NCBI RefSeq assembly: GCF_008831305.1
Contig: NZ_ML708622.1
Coordinates: 1-64,000 of the forward strand
Length of the DNA: 64,000 nt
Reading direction: 5' to 3'
Source of the DNA: Kocuria coralli
GTDB taxonomy: Bacteria > Actinomycetota > Actinomycetes > Actinomycetales > Micrococcaceae
The stretch's first letter is position 1; the number at the start of each line of letters is the position of its first letter. Positions 34,275-44,618 of the stretch are shown piece after piece. The position numbers and the translations under genes were made by a program. Under the pieces are notes generated by a model. It worked only from the letters and a program-made list of their open reading frames with translations. It did no database searches and was not told the origin of the DNA.

Positions 34275-36554
34275 TCAGACGCGGTCGTGGAAGGTGCGGG
34301 AGAGCACGTCGAGCTGCTGCTCCCTGGTCAGCCGCACGAAGTTCACCGCGTAGCCGGAGACCCGGACCGTCAGCTGCGGGTAGTCCTCCGGATGGACCAT
34401 GGCGTCCTCGAGCGTCTCCCGGTTCAGCACGTTGATGTTCATGTGGTAGCCGTCGGAGAGGTTCTGCGCATCCAGCAGGCCGACCAGGTTGGTGACCTGC
34501 TCGTCCCGGGTACGTCCGAGCCCGCTGGGCACCACGGTGCTGGTCAGCGAGATCCCGTCCATGGCCTCGCCGAACGGCAGCTTGGCCACGGACAGCGCGG
34601 AGGCCAGCATGCCGTGGGTGTCACGGCCGTTGGACGGATTGGCACCGGGGGCGAAGGGCTCACCGAGCCTGCGGCCGTCCGGGGTGTTGCCGGTGGCCTT
34701 GCCGTAGACCACGTTCGAGGTGATGGTCAGCACCGACTGGGTGTGCACGGCGTCCCGGTAGGTCGGGTGGCGGCGGATCCGCTCCATGAACTCGTGCACG
34801 ATCCGCACGGCGATCTCGTCGGCGCGGTCGTCATCGTTACCGTAGGCGGGGAACTCGCCCTCGATCTCGTAGTCCACCACCAGCCCGGTGTCATCGCGCA
34901 CCGGCCGCACCGTGGCGTACCTGATCGCGGACAGGGAGTCGGCGGTCACCGACAGCCCGGCGATGCCGCACGCCATGGTGCGCAGCACCTCGCGGTCGTG
35001 CAGGGCCATCTCCAGGCGCTCATAGGCGTACTTGTCGTGCATGTAGTGAATGCAGTTCAGCGCCTCGACGTAGGTGGCGGCCAGCCAGTCCAGCAGGACC
35101 AGGAACTTCTCCCAGACGTCGTCGAAGTCCAGGACCTCGCCGGTGACCGCGGGGGACTCGGGGGCGATCTGCTGCCCGGAGACCTCGTCGCGGCCACCGT
35201 TGATCGCGTAGAGCAGCGATTTGGCCACGTTGACCCGGGCGCCGAAGAACTGCATCTGCTTGCCCACGGTCATCGGGGAGACGCAGCAGGCGATCGCGGC
35301 ATCGTCGCCGCAGGCGTCGCGGATCAGTTCGTCGGACCCGAACTGGATGGCCGAGGTGTCGATCGAGACCTGCGCGCAGAAGCGCTTGAAGCCTTCGGGA
35401 AGCTCCGCCGACCAGAACACGGTCAGGTTCGGCTCGGGGGCCGGGCCCAGGTTGTACAGGGTCTGCAGGAAGCGGAACGAGGTCCTGGTGACAAGGGTCC
35501 GCCCGTCGGCGCCCATGCCTCCGATCGACTCGGTGACCCAGGTCGGATCACCCGAGAAGAGCTGGTCGTATTCGGGGGTGCGCAGGAAGCGCACGATACG
35601 CAGCTTGATCACCAGGTCGTCGACGATCTCCTGGACCTCGGACTCCGTCAGCGTGCCCTCGGCGAGGTCCCGGGTGAAGTAGGCGTCGAGGAAGGCGGTA
35701 TTGCGGCCGAAGGACATGGCGGCGCCGTTCTGCTCCTTGACCGCGCCCAGATAAGCGAAGTACAGCCACTGCACGGCCTCGGTGGCATTGGCAGCGGGGC
35801 CGGAGATGTCGAAGCCGTAGGAGCGGGCCATCTGCTCGAGCTCGCGCAGGGCGCGGACCTGCTCCGCGTTCTCCTCGCGCTCGCGGATCACCTTCTCCTC
35901 GGCGGGGTAGAGGTCCAGCTCCGCGCGCTCACGCAGCTTGCCCTCGACCAGGGCGTCGACGCCGTAGAGGGCGACGCGGCGGTAGTCGCCGATGATGCGG
36001 CCGCGTCCGTAGGCGTCGGGCAGGCCCGTCACCACGTGGGAGGAGCGTGCGGCCCGCACGTTGGGGGAGTAGACGTCGAAGACGCCGTCGTTGTGGGTCT
36101 TGCGGTAGGTCGAGTAGACCTTCTCGAGGTTCTCGTCGACGGGGTAGCCGTAGGTCTGCAGCGAACTCTTGACCATGCGCCATCCGCCGTTGGGCATGAT
36201 GGAGCGCTTGAGCGGGGCGTCGGTCTGCAGACCCACGATGATCTCCTGCTCGGCGTCGATGTAGCCGGGCCGGTGGGAGGTGATGGTCGACGGCGTCGTG
36301 GCGTCGATGTCGTAGACGCCCTTCTCCCGTTCGGCCGGGAACATCTCGAGCAGCTTCTGCCAGATGCCGGTCGTGCGCTCGGTGGCATCCTCGAGGAAGG
36401 CGGAGTCCCCGTCGTAGGGGGTGTAGTTGCGCTGGATGAAGTCGCGGACGTCGATGTCCGTCTGCCACGGACCGGCCGCGAAACCACGCCAGGCTCGCGC
36501 TCCGGGGTCGACGTCCTCGTCGTGGACGGGGCGATCGGTGGTCTGTGCGGTCAT
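34275..36554 (-). CDS. pflB: Formate C-acetyltransferase (pyruvate formate-lyase)
   Basis: The 759-residue glycyl-radical enzyme splits pyruvate and CoA into acetyl-CoA and formate without oxygen. The adjacent active-site cysteines are in [12 protein letters not shown] near 424, and the glycyl radical loop is RVSGYAVNF near 732. The length matches the E. coli enzyme. It shows the strain can ferment or overflow pyruvate under low oxygen, although the rest of the locus is aerobic in character. No FNR-type site is evident in the 280 bases between its start and the SAM riboswitch. Confidence 0.96.
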   Translation of the reverse strand: MTAQTTDRPVHDEDVDPGARAWRGFAAGPWQTDIDVRDFIQRNYTPYDGDSAFLEDATERTTGIWQKLLEMFPAEREKGVYDIDATTPSTITSHRPGYIDAEQEIIVGLQTDAPLKRSIMPNGGWRMVKSSLQTYGYPVDENLEKVYSTYRKTHNDGVFDVYSPNVRAARSSHVVTGLPDAYGRGRIIGDYRRVALYGVDALVEGKLRERAELDLYPAEEKVIREREENAEQVRALRELEQMARSYGFDISGPAANATEAVQWLYFAYLGAVKEQNGAAMSFGRNTAFLDAYFTRDLAEGTLTESEVQEIVDDLVIKLRIVRFLRTPEYDQLFSGDPTWVTESIGGMGADGRTLVTRTSFRFLQTLYNLGPAPEPNLTVFWSAELPEGFKRFCAQVSIDTSAIQFGSDELIRDACGDDAAIACCVSPMTVGKQMQFFGARVNVAKSLLYAINGGRDEVSGQQIAPESPAVTGEVLDFDDVWEKFLVLLDWLAATYVEALNCIHYMHDKYAYERLEMALHDREVLRTMACGIAGLSVTADSLSAIRYATVRPVRDDTGLVVDYEIEGEFPAYGNDDDRADEIAVRIVHEFMERIRRHPTYRDAVHTQSVLTITSNVVYGKATGNTPDGRRLGEPFAPGANPSNGRDTHGMLASALSVAKLPFGEAMDGISLTSTVVPSGLGRTRDEQVTNLVGLLDAQNLSDGYHMNINVLNRETLEDAMVHPEDYPQLTVRVSGYAVNFVRLTREQQLDVLSRTFHDRV

Positions 36555-36831
36555 GCGGCTCCTCCTTCGCGCAGCCGGGACGATCGTGACGTCCCGGCGG
36601 TCCGGTGAGGCCGCCGTCCGGGTCTGAACGCGTCCTCACGTACAGCTACAACGTTAGGGATCCCGGTACGCGCACCGGAGGGAGTTGCAGTGGGTTTCTT
36701 GCCGAACATGTGTGTTCGTTTGCGTTTAATACGTTCGTATCGCGCACATCTTCTGGATGGACGGTTCGGCCCGAGTATTGCGTGATGCGACACGACGCGG
36801 TCCGAGAGGCGGCCACGATGTTAAAGTTTCC

Positions 36832-36950
36832 GCAAAGGATGACGAGTCCCGGCGACTAGCTCTGGCTGGCCGGGCGGCAACCCTCTCACGTGGTGGGGTG
36901 CCCCAGATGAACATCCGGCTCCGGTCACGGACCTGACAGCAAGCACGAAA
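36832..36950 (+). ncRNA. SAM-type riboswitch (SAM-IV/S-box like) upstream of metQNI
   Basis: A closing stem GGATG (36837-36841)/CATCC (36912-36916) encloses the pieces expected of a SAM aptamer: GGCCGGGCGGCAACCC and GTGGTGGGGTGCCCC. This GGCAACC plus GGGGTGCC pattern is typical of actinobacterial SAM-I/SAM-IV leaders. Bases 36917-36950 can supply the outer pseudoknot partner. It lies 85 bases ahead of metQ, a methionine importer, which is its logical target: high SAM would switch the importer off. The subclass was not proven by alignment. Confidence 0.75.
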
Positions 36951-37034
36951 TCTGCGCCCCTCGTCGAGGTGCTTTCCACCGTGCATGCCGCGGGCCCTGT
37001 GGCCGCCGCATCACGAACGAAAGGCACACCCTTC

Positions 37035-37916
37035 ATGCGCGCTTACCGAGTTTCCGCATTGGCCCTGACCTCCGTCCTCGGTCTCACCCTGGCCGCTTGC
37101 GGCGGATCCGACAACGAGGAGGGTCAGGGCCCTTACGACGACGGCGTGGTCACCCTCGGCGTGATCGGCTCCTCGCCCGTGGACGATGCGATCGTCGAGG
37201 CAGCGGCCGAAGAGGGCATCACCGTCGAGCTGCAGGAGTTCGGCGACTACAGCCAGGTGAACCCGGCGACCGTCAACGGCGACATCGATATGTCCCGGTT
37301 CCAGCACATCGCCTACCTGGCCGACTACATGAACAACTCGGGGGAAGAGATCACCCCGATCGTGTCGACCTCGATCTACCCCCTGGGCCTGTACTCGAAC
37401 CAGTACGACTCCCTGGACCAGATCCAGGACGGTGACGAGATCGCGATCCCCAACGACTCCATCAACCAGACCCGTGCCCTGCTGCTGCTGAAGGCCAACG
37501 ACCTGGTCGAGTTCACCTCCGAGACGACGGCGCCCACCGAGACCGACGTCGACACGGAGAACTCCAAGGTGACCGTGACCCCGGTCTCCGCCGAGCAGAC
37601 GGTGCTGTCGATGGACTCCGTGGCCGCGTCGGTGATCAACAACGACTTCCTGGAGCGCGCCGACATCGATCCGGAGAGCGCCCTGGCCGAGGACGGCGTG
37701 GGGGAGGAGAGCTCCTACCCCTACGTCAACCTGTTCACCACGACCCCGGAGAACGCCGACGACGAGACGCTGAACAAGGTCGCCGAGCTCTTCCACACCC
37801 AGCCCGTCCTGGATGCGGAGGCGGAGGAGTCCAAGGGGACCGCCGTCTCCCTGGACCTGCCCCGTGAGCAGCTCGAGCAGATCCTCGCCGACTACCAGCA
37901 GGACCTGCAGAAGTGA
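37035..37916 (+). CDS. metQ: Methionine ABC transporter substrate-binding lipoprotein
   Basis: The 293-residue lipoprotein has a lipobox (LTLAAC, Cys22) and the MetQ/NlpA fold (VVTLGVIGSSPVDD, MSRFQHIAYLADYM, SIYPLGLYS, IAIPNDSINQTRALLLL). It captures D/L-methionine outside the cell and delivers it to MetNI. ATG 37035 has GAAAGG upstream. Its stop overlaps the metN start (GTGA). In many genomes metQ is last in the operon; here it comes first, directly behind the riboswitch. Confidence 0.94.
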   Translation: MRAYRVSALALTSVLGLTLAACGGSDNEEGQGPYDDGVVTLGVIGSSPVDDAIVEAAAEEGITVELQEFGDYSQVNPATVNGDIDMSRFQHIAYLADYMNNSGEEITPIVSTSIYPLGLYSNQYDSLDQIQDGDEIAIPNDSINQTRALLLLKANDLVEFTSETTAPTETDVDTENSKVTVTPVSAEQTVLSMDSVAASVINNDFLERADIDPESALAEDGVGEESSYPYVNLFTTTPENADDETLNKVAELFHTQPVLDAEAEESKGTAVSLDLPREQLEQILADYQQDLQK

Positions 37917-38995
37917 CCTCCACGGCAACGGACAACCCTCTCGCCCGGCCGGGTGAGGACGCCGAGGTGATCGTCCGGTTCGACGGCGCCACCAAGACGT
38001 TCGTCACCGGCAAGGGCAAGGGGCGCCGTGAGGTCACCGCCGTGGACGACGTCACGCTGAACATCCGGCGTGGCGAGATCTACGGCGTGATCGGGTACTC
38101 GGGGGCGGGGAAGTCGACCCTGGTGCGCATGATCAACGGCCTCGAGCCCGCCACCAGCGGCGAGATCGAGGTCGACGGGCGGCGCGTGGACGGCCGGACG
38201 GAAGAGCAGCTGGCTCCCATCCGCCGCGATATCGGCATGATCTTCCAGCAGTTCAACCTCTTCACGTCCCGGACCGTTGCCGGCAACGTCGAGTACCCGC
38301 TGATCCGCGCGGGCTGGTCCAAGGACAAGCGCAAGGCGCGGGTCGCCGAGCTGCTGCAGTTCGTGGGCCTGTCCGAGCGGGCGGGGAACTACCCCGAGCA
38401 GCTCTCGGGCGGGCAGAAGCAGCGCGTGGGCATCGCCCGCGCGCTGGCCGCCCAGCCCAAGATCCTGCTGGCCGACGAGTCCACCTCCGCGCTCGACCCG
38501 GAGACCACGCAGGAGGTGCTGAACCTGCTGCGCCGCGCCAACCGCGAGTTCGGGATCACGGTCGTGCTGATCACCCACGAGATGGACGTGGTCCGCTCGA
38601 TCGCGGACCGGGTCGCCGTCATGGACAGCGGCAGGGTGGTGGAGGAGGGGGCCACGGCCCAGGTCTTCTCCGCCCCCACCACCTCGACGGCCCGCAAGTT
38701 CGTGGCCACCGTCAGCCATGACGAGCCCGATGCGGAGGAACTGGCCTACCTGAGCGAGAAACGCCAGGGCAGGCTCGTCGTCATCGACATCCGGCAGGGG
38801 GTCGACGTCGGTCCCGTCCTGTCCGCGGCGGCCGCGCGCGGCGTGAGTTTCCGCATCGTCTTCGGGGGAGTCTCCGTGCTGCAGAAGCAGTCCTTCGGCT
38901 CGCTGACCGTGGATCTGAGCGGTGAGCCCCATGTCGTGGACGATGCCATCGAAGCACTGAGTCAGGTCACCACCGTCAAGGAGGTCTCGGCATGA
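37913..38995 (+). CDS. metN: Methionine ABC transporter ATP-binding protein
   Basis: The 360-residue ATPase has Walker A GYSGAGKST near 64, signature LSGGQKQR near 162 and Walker B LLADEST. A C-terminal NIL domain (about 265-345) is the allosteric methionine sensor of MetN proteins. Start is GTG overlapping the metQ stop. It powers import through MetI and is inhibited by internal methionine. Confidence 0.96.
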   Translation: MTSTATDNPLARPGEDAEVIVRFDGATKTFVTGKGKGRREVTAVDDVTLNIRRGEIYGVIGYSGAGKSTLVRMINGLEPATSGEIEVDGRRVDGRTEEQLAPIRRDIGMIFQQFNLFTSRTVAGNVEYPLIRAGWSKDKRKARVAELLQFVGLSERAGNYPEQLSGGQKQRVGIARALAAQPKILLADESTSALDPETTQEVLNLLRRANREFGITVVLITHEMDVVRSIADRVAVMDSGRVVEEGATAQVFSAPTTSTARKFVATVSHDEPDAEELAYLSEKRQGRLVVIDIRQGVDVGPVLSAAAARGVSFRIVFGGVSVLQKQSFGSLTVDLSGEPHVVDDAIEALSQVTTVKEVSA

Positions 38996-39648
38996 ACTGG
39001 TCCGTCCAAGGTCCCCAGCTGCTGACCGCCATCGGGGAGACCCTCTACATGGTCGCCCTGACCATGCTGATCGCCGGCGTGATCGGGCTGTTCTTCGGCG
39101 TCGCGCTCTACGTGACGCGTACGGGGAACCTCTACGCCAGCCGTGCGGTGAACACGGGGATCAACCTGGTGGTCAACTTCGTCCGGCCCATCCCGTTCAT
39201 CATCCTCCTGGCCGCGCTGGGGCCGCTGACCGATGCGGTGGTCGGCACCCGGCTGGGGCAGAACGCGGCCATCTTCGCCATGTCCATCGCGGCGGTCTTC
39301 GCCGTGGCGCGCATCGTGGAGCAGAACCTGATGTCCGTGGATCCCGGTGTGGTCGAGGCCGCCCGCTCCATGGGGGTCTCCCGGCCCAAGATCATCACTA
39401 CCGTGATCCTCCCCGAGGCACTGGGCCCGCTGGTGCTGGGCTACACCTTCCTGGTGATCGGCGTGACCGACATGTCCGCCATGGCCGGTGCGATCGGCGC
39501 CGGCGGCCTCGGCGACTTCGCCCTGCGCCTGGGGTATCAGCGGTTCAACGACGAGGTCACCTGGGCCGCCGTCGCCGTGATCATCGTGCTGGTCCAGCTC
39601 GTGCAGTTCGTCGGCAACTCGGCGGCACGCAAGATCATGCGGCGGTAG
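38992..39648 (+). CDS. metI: Methionine ABC transporter permease
   Basis: The 218-residue permease has five hydrophobic helices and the EAA loop (DPGVVEAARSMGVSRPKII). It is the membrane channel of MetNIQ. The ATG overlaps the metN stop as ATGA. It completes the three-gene operon under the SAM-type riboswitch. Confidence 0.95.
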   Translation: MNWSVQGPQLLTAIGETLYMVALTMLIAGVIGLFFGVALYVTRTGNLYASRAVNTGINLVVNFVRPIPFIILLAALGPLTDAVVGTRLGQNAAIFAMSIAAVFAVARIVEQNLMSVDPGVVEAARSMGVSRPKIITTVILPEALGPLVLGYTFLVIGVTDMSAMAGAIGAGGLGDFALRLGYQRFNDEVTWAAVAVIIVLVQLVQFVGNSAARKIMRR

Positions 39649-39664
39649 GGCGCGGTCCCTACCT

Positions 39665-39727
39665 CAATGCCGAAGAGGCGCCTCCCCGGACAGCTCAGTC
39701 GTCCGGGGAGGCGCCTCTTCGGCATTG
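39665..39727 (+). terminator. 27-bp perfect hairpin after metI
   Basis: The stem starting CAATGCCGAAGAGGCGCC is complemented exactly over 27 bases around a nine-base loop, 17 bases after the metI stop. It ends the operon and probably also works for the convergent TPM gene. Confidence 0.9.
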
Positions 39728-39784
39728 TCCCACCAGTTCCGCACCGTCAGCCCGCTGTCACCGGCACCCGCTGTGGACGGAGGC

Positions 39785-40771
39785 TCACCAGCTGCCGCCG
39801 GCACCGCCCCCGCTGAATCCGCCGCCACCGCCGAAGGAGGATCCTCCTCCGGCGCCGGGGTCCCCCGAGGAAGAAGGCGGCGGTGCGGCGCCGTAGTTCG
39901 AGGGCTCCTGGGCGTAGAGAGGCAGCCACAGGGCGACGGTCGAGATGTTGGCCATGCGCTGTCCTCTGGCCCAGCGCACATAGTCCTCCTCCTGCTGCTC
40001 CGTCAGCTGAAGGTCCGGGTCCTCGCGCCGCGCCTGTTCCAGAAACTGCTGCGCCGTCCGCTTCCGGCGGCGGTCGACGACCACCGAGGCCACGACGATC
40101 ACGCCGACGACGACGGCGAGACCGGTCATGACGATCACGATCCACATCACCGCATTGTTCGACCCTCCGGCCTCCGACTCCGCGACGGGGTCCCGCTGTC
40201 CGGAGGCGGTCTCGTAGATCATCCGGGTGCCCTCGATGAGACCGGCGCCGTAGTTCTCGTCCTCGAACTCGGGCACCATGGTGTCCTCCACGATGGCCGC
40301 GGCGTCGTCGTCATCGAGGTGCTCCCGGGCTCCGTCGGCCACCTCGATCCGCACCTCGCGGTCCTCGACCGCCAGCAGGACGAGCACGCCGTTGTCCTCG
40401 CCTTTGTCCCCGACGCCCCACGCCGTGGCCACGGCACGCGCACGGTCCTCGATGTCGCCGCCGGCGTCCTCCTCGGTCAGGACGGCGACCCGGGCGTTGC
40501 CGGTCGAGTCGTTGCCCGCCTCGATCACCCGTTCGAGTTCCTGCTCCTGGTCGTCGGAGAGCACGTCCGCGGTGTCCGTGACATTGCCCGTCGCCGGCGG
40601 GACCGGGAGCGGGTCGGAGGACGAACAGCCGGACAGGGCCATGAGGGCTCCGGCCGCGAGGAGGAGCAGGCTCGTGGCGGTCGCTTTTCGTGCCGGGCCC
40701 GGTCGCTCGCGACGAGCGGATGCCCCGGTCGCCGGCGGAGCGGGTGAACCGATGGATGCGATATGCCTCAT
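39785..40771 (-). CDS. TPM-domain (TLP18.3/Psb32/MOLO-1) membrane lipoprotein
   Basis: The 328-residue protein has an N-terminal lipobox-like segment (LLLLAAGALMALSGC-SS), a TPM domain at about 60-190 (VLSDDQEQELERVIEAG, GVLVLLAVEDREVRIE) and a central transmembrane helix (AVMWIVIVMTGLAVVVGVIVV). The C-terminal glycine-rich tail (SSFGGGGGFSGGGAGGSW) is typical of YgcG-like TPM proteins. TPM proteins are found in membrane quality-control contexts; here it is divergent, 51 bases from the site-2 protease. The ATG at 40771 lacks a clear ribosome site. Confidence 0.85.
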   Translation of the reverse strand: MRHIASIGSPAPPATGASARRERPGPARKATATSLLLLAAGALMALSGCSSSDPLPVPPATGNVTDTADVLSDDQEQELERVIEAGNDSTGNARVAVLTEEDAGGDIEDRARAVATAWGVGDKGEDNGVLVLLAVEDREVRIEVADGAREHLDDDDAAAIVEDTMVPEFEDENYGAGLIEGTRMIYETASGQRDPVAESEAGGSNNAVMWIVIVMTGLAVVVGVIVVASVVVDRRRKRTAQQFLEQARREDPDLQLTEQQEEDYVRWARGQRMANISTVALWLPLYAQEPSNYGAAPPPSSSGDPGAGGGSSFGGGGGFSGGGAGGSW

Positions 40772-40822
40772 GGGGCAGAGCTTAGGCGGCGGGCACGGTA
40801 ATTCCAGGGTGAGTGTGGTTGC

Positions 40823-42175
40823 ATGGCCGCCGTGACCGTTCTGCTCTACGCCGTCGGCGTCATCCTGGCCGCCGTCGCCTTCATCGTCTCGATCGCCTTG
40901 CACGAGCTGGGCCACCTGGTGCCCGCCAAGCTCTTCAAAGTGCGCGTGCGGCAGTACATGGTGGGTTTCGGCCGCACTGTCTTCTCCTGGCGCCGCGGCG
41001 AGACGGAGTACGGGCTGAAGGCGATCCCGCTCGGCGGCTACGTGGCGATGGTGGGCATGTACCCGCCGCACCGGGGCGAGGCACCGCGCGTGGACTCCAC
41101 GGGCCTGCTCCAGCAGGCGGCGGCGCAGACCCGCAGCGCGGAGGACCTGCTGGCACAACCCGGGGACGAGGAACGGGCGTTCTACCGGCTCCCGGTGTAC
41201 CGCCGGATCATCATCATGCTCGGGGGGCCGTTCATGAACTTCGTGATCGCGGTCGTGTGCATCGCGGTCCTGATCACGGGATTCGGGGTCCAGGCCCCGA
41301 CGACCCAGGTCTCCTCCGTCAACGAATGCGTGGTGCAGGTCCGAGCGGGCGACGCCGACGGCCCCGGGCCGGCCCAGGAGGGTTGCGGCGAGGCCGACCC
41401 CGAGGCCCCCGCCCACGCCGCCGGTCTGGAGCCCGGCGACAGGATCGTGTCGATCAACGGCCAGGACGTGGACTCTTGGACGCAGCTCACCTCGATCATC
41501 CGGGAGCAGGGCGATCGGGAGGTGCCCCTGGAGTACGAGCGCGACGGGCAGCGGGTCAGCACCACCATCACCCCGCTCCTGACCGAACGCCCACAACAGG
41601 ACGCCAACGGCGAGCCGATCGTCCGTAACGGGCAGTACGTCCTGGAGCAGGTCGGGTTCATCGGGGTCTCTCCGCGTTTCGACATGGTCCCCCAGCCCGT
41701 GACGGAGGTGCCCGGGGCGGTCGGCGATGCCCTCAGCTCCGTGGCCGGAGTGCTGTGGCGATTGCCGGTCAACGTCTGGAACGCGGCCGTCTCCACGGTC
41801 ACCGACGCCCCGAGGGATCCGGAAGGCCCCATGTCCGTGGTGGGCGTGGGCCGGATCTCCGGCGAGGTGGCCACGACCGACCGGCTGGACCTGAGGGAGA
41901 AGGCCGCCACGCTGGTCGGCCTGATCGGCTCCGTCAACCTGGCGCTGTTCGCCTTCAACCTGCTTCCCCTGCTCCCGCTGGATGGCGGCCATATCGCCGG
42001 CGCCCTGTGGGAGCGCATCCGCCGGACCCTGGCCAAGCTCACCCGCCGCACCGATCCCGGCCCCTTCGACCCGCTCAAGCTCCTGCCGCTGACCTACGTG
42101 GTCGTGGGCGCCTTCATGGTGATGACGCTGGTCCTGGTGCTGGCGGACATCGTCGAGCCGATCCGGATGTTCTGA
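40823..42175 (+). CDS. rip1: Site-2 intramembrane metalloprotease (RseP/Rip1)
   Basis: The 450-residue zinc protease cuts transmembrane segments of anti-sigma factors and other substrates. The active site HELGH is at residues 27-31 in the first helix. A PDZ domain lies in the middle ([17 protein letters not shown] near 200), and the second catalytic segment is [11 protein letters not shown] near 390. The dxr-rip1-ispG order is conserved in actinobacteria, here broken by the pfl and met genes. Which anti-sigma factors it cuts is unknown. Confidence 0.93.
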   Translation: MAAVTVLLYAVGVILAAVAFIVSIALHELGHLVPAKLFKVRVRQYMVGFGRTVFSWRRGETEYGLKAIPLGGYVAMVGMYPPHRGEAPRVDSTGLLQQAAAQTRSAEDLLAQPGDEERAFYRLPVYRRIIIMLGGPFMNFVIAVVCIAVLITGFGVQAPTTQVSSVNECVVQVRAGDADGPGPAQEGCGEADPEAPAHAAGLEPGDRIVSINGQDVDSWTQLTSIIREQGDREVPLEYERDGQRVSTTITPLLTERPQQDANGEPIVRNGQYVLEQVGFIGVSPRFDMVPQPVTEVPGAVGDALSSVAGVLWRLPVNVWNAAVSTVTDAPRDPEGPMSVVGVGRISGEVATTDRLDLREKAATLVGLIGSVNLALFAFNLLPLLPLDGGHIAGALWERIRRTLAKLTRRTDPGPFDPLKLLPLTYVVVGAFMVMTLVLVLADIVEPIRMF

Positions 42176-42365
42176 CGTTCACCGGGGCGCGGACCGCTCG
42201 GATCGCCCGGTGCGCCGCCGGCGGATGCCGCCGCCGGTGTGCCCGAGCGCTCACGAATCCGGTGCCCGTCGCGCCCTCAACTGGGGCACAATGGGAAATC
42301 GGCAACGCGCCGTTCACAAACGGCCCCGCCGAGAGAATTCAATCGCCAATGTGTCAGGAGCATTC

Positions 42366-43529
42366 GTGAGTCCGGTCAGCCTGGGCATGCCCGCAGCACC
42401 CCCGCCCGTCCTCTCGCCGCGTCGCAAGACCCGGCAGATCAGGGTGGGTTCCGTGGGCGTCGGCTCCGATTCCCCGGTCAGCGTCCAGTCGATGACGACG
42501 ACCCCCACCACCGACATCAACTCGACGCTCCAGCAGATCGCCGAGCTCAATGCGGCGGGCTGCGACATCGTGCGGGTCGCCTGCCCGTCCCAGGACGACG
42601 CCGAGGCCCTGCCGATCATCGCGATGAAATCACCCATCCCGGTGATCGCGGACATCCACTTCCAGCCCAAGTACGTATTCGCCGCCATCGACGCCGGATG
42701 CGCCGGCGTGCGCGTGAACCCGGGCAATATCCGCAAGTTCGACGACCAGGTGGGGGCGATCGCGAAGGCCGCCCAGGACGCCGGGGTGTCCATCCGGATC
42801 GGCGTGAACGCGGGCTCTCTGGACAAACGCCTCATGGAGAAATACGGCAAGGCCACCCCCGAGGCCCTGGCCGAGTCGGCCCGGTGGGAGGCCTCGCTGT
42901 TCGAGGAGCACGACTTCCACGACTTCAAGATCTCCGTCAAGCACAACGACCCCGTCACCATGGTCCGCGCCTACCAGCTGCTGGCCGAGTCGGGTGATTG
43001 GCCGCTGCACCTGGGCGTGACCGAGGCCGGCCCGGCGTTCCAGGGGACGATCAAGTCCGCCACCGCGTTCGGCGCCCTGCTCTCGCAGGGCATCGGGGAC
43101 ACCATCCGGGTCTCCCTGTCCGCACCGCCCGTGGAGGAGGTCAAGGTCGGCAGCCAGATCCTGCAGTCGCTGGGTCTGCGCCCCAAGAAGCTGGAGATCG
43201 TCTCCTGCCCCTCCTGCGGCCGTGCCCAGGTGGACGTCTACAAGCTCGCGGACGACGTGACGGAAGGCCTCAAGGACCTGACCGTCCCCCTGCGGGTGGC
43301 CGTGATGGGCTGCGTGGTGAACGGACCGGGTGAGGCGCGGGAGGCCGATCTGGGAGTGGCCTCCGGCAACGGGAAGGGGCAGATCTTCGTCAAGGGCGAG
43401 GTGATCCGCACGGTTCCCGAGGACCAGATCGTGGAGACCCTGATCACAGAGGCCAATCGCATCGCCGAGGACATGGACGTGGCCGAGGGGGAGGAGTCCG
43501 GTGCTCCGACCGTGACCGTCGCGGGATGA
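42366..43529 (+). CDS. ispG: 4-hydroxy-3-methylbut-2-enyl diphosphate synthase
   Basis: The 387-residue 4Fe-4S enzyme converts MEcPP to HMBPP late in the MEP pathway. It has the TIM-barrel N-terminus ([24 protein letters not shown]) and cluster cysteines in SCPSCGR and [10 protein letters not shown]. The GTG at 42366 has CAGGAG at six bases; longer reading into 42210 is not supported. Its stop overlaps the GNAT gene (ATGA). It pairs with dxr functionally. Confidence 0.96.
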   Translation: MSPVSLGMPAAPPPVLSPRRKTRQIRVGSVGVGSDSPVSVQSMTTTPTTDINSTLQQIAELNAAGCDIVRVACPSQDDAEALPIIAMKSPIPVIADIHFQPKYVFAAIDAGCAGVRVNPGNIRKFDDQVGAIAKAAQDAGVSIRIGVNAGSLDKRLMEKYGKATPEALAESARWEASLFEEHDFHDFKISVKHNDPVTMVRAYQLLAESGDWPLHLGVTEAGPAFQGTIKSATAFGALLSQGIGDTIRVSLSAPPVEEVKVGSQILQSLGLRPKKLEIVSCPSCGRAQVDVYKLADDVTEGLKDLTVPLRVAVMGCVVNGPGEAREADLGVASGNGKGQIFVKGEVIRTVPEDQIVETLITEANRIAEDMDVAEGEESGAPTVTVAG

Positions 43530-44407
43530 GACTCTTCGCCGGGACGGCCCCACGGCTGGTTCCACCGCATGCCGTCCCGGACGGGGCGCTCGAGCATCTG
43601 CTCGCAGCGACCCCCGTGTCCTCGGTGTTCGTGGCCGAGAACGTCGGCCGATACCGCGCGGCGGGTTCCAGGCGGGCCGCGCCGGTGGTGGGAATCACCA
43701 GCGGGGGCCGTGGCCTGCCCGGCAGGCGCACGGAGGCCGTGAAACTCCACGGAGCGTGCTGGGTCGGTACCAACGTGGTGCCGGTCAGCCTGGACGACGA
43801 CGGGATCAGGCTCGTGGCCGATCACCTGCTGGTCACCAGGACACCGCGCTCGTCCTTCTTCGGCCCGCAGCGCGAGGTTCTGGGGGTCTGGGACTCCCTG
43901 AAGGACAGGTGGCCTCAGCCTTTCGCCGTGCGGGACGATCAGCCGCTGCTCGTCTTCGAGGGAAACGGCGAGGTGACCCCGCATCCCGAGGTCCGGTACG
44001 CCGAACCCGCCGAGATCGCCGAGGTGCTGCCGGCCAGCGCCGCCATGTTCCAGGAGGAAGTGGGCTACTCGCCCTATGTCGAGGGCGACAACGGCTACGT
44101 CCGCAGGGTGTCCCGGCTGATCCAGGACCGGCGCACGTTCGTGGTGATGCGCGACGGGCGCGTGGTGTTCAAGGCCGATGTGGGGGCCGCCGCCGGGGAG
44201 GTCTGCCAGATCCAGGGCGTCTGGGTAGCGCCGGCCTTCCGGGGTCAGGGTCTCGCCGCGCCCTGCATGGCCGCCGTCGTGGAGCGGGTGCAGCAGCGCT
44301 GGCCGACCGTGAGCCTCTACGTGAACTCCTACAACCTGCCCGCGCTGAGGACCTACCGCCGTGTCGGCTTCCGGCAGGCGGGGACGTTCGCCACGGTCCT
44401 CTTCTGA
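43526..44407 (+). CDS. GNAT acetyltransferase with DUF4081-type N-terminal domain
   Basis: The 293-residue protein has an N-terminal half of the DUF4081 type and a GNAT domain at the C-terminus ([21 protein letters not shown], the acetyl-CoA P-loop, then [18 protein letters not shown]). The pair is a common fixture directly after ispG in actinobacteria. The substrate is unknown. It starts on the overlapped ATG of the ispG stop and has no signal peptide. It may modify a protein N-terminus or small molecule; neither can be decided by eye. Confidence 0.85.
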   Translation: MRLFAGTAPRLVPPHAVPDGALEHLLAATPVSSVFVAENVGRYRAAGSRRAAPVVGITSGGRGLPGRRTEAVKLHGACWVGTNVVPVSLDDDGIRLVADHLLVTRTPRSSFFGPQREVLGVWDSLKDRWPQPFAVRDDQPLLVFEGNGEVTPHPEVRYAEPAEIAEVLPASAAMFQEEVGYSPYVEGDNGYVRRVSRLIQDRRTFVVMRDGRVVFKADVGAAAGEVCQIQGVWVAPAFRGQGLAAPCMAAVVERVQQRWPTVSLYVNSYNLPALRTYRRVGFRQAGTFATVLF

Positions 44408-44618
44408 GCCTCATCTGTGCACGGAGACGCCCTTCCGGCCGGATCCCCGATCGGGCCCGTGCGACGTCATGTCATGTCACACGAGCGCCGTATCCCGTGG
44501 CTGTGCGTCAATGGATAGCGTTCGCATCTGCACATAACTAATGTGAATCCATACAATCTTCCGACGCGAAGCCTCCACGGTCCGAGTGGATGGTGGTCGG
44601 ACGACGAAGGGGAGAACC

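Noticed and set aside
34104-36608. An 834-codon open frame on the plus strand opposite pflB
   Set aside because: It is the antisense shadow of a high-GC gene. The minus-strand frame has complete pyruvate formate-lyase motifs, while the plus-strand product is Val/Gly/His-rich without any domain.
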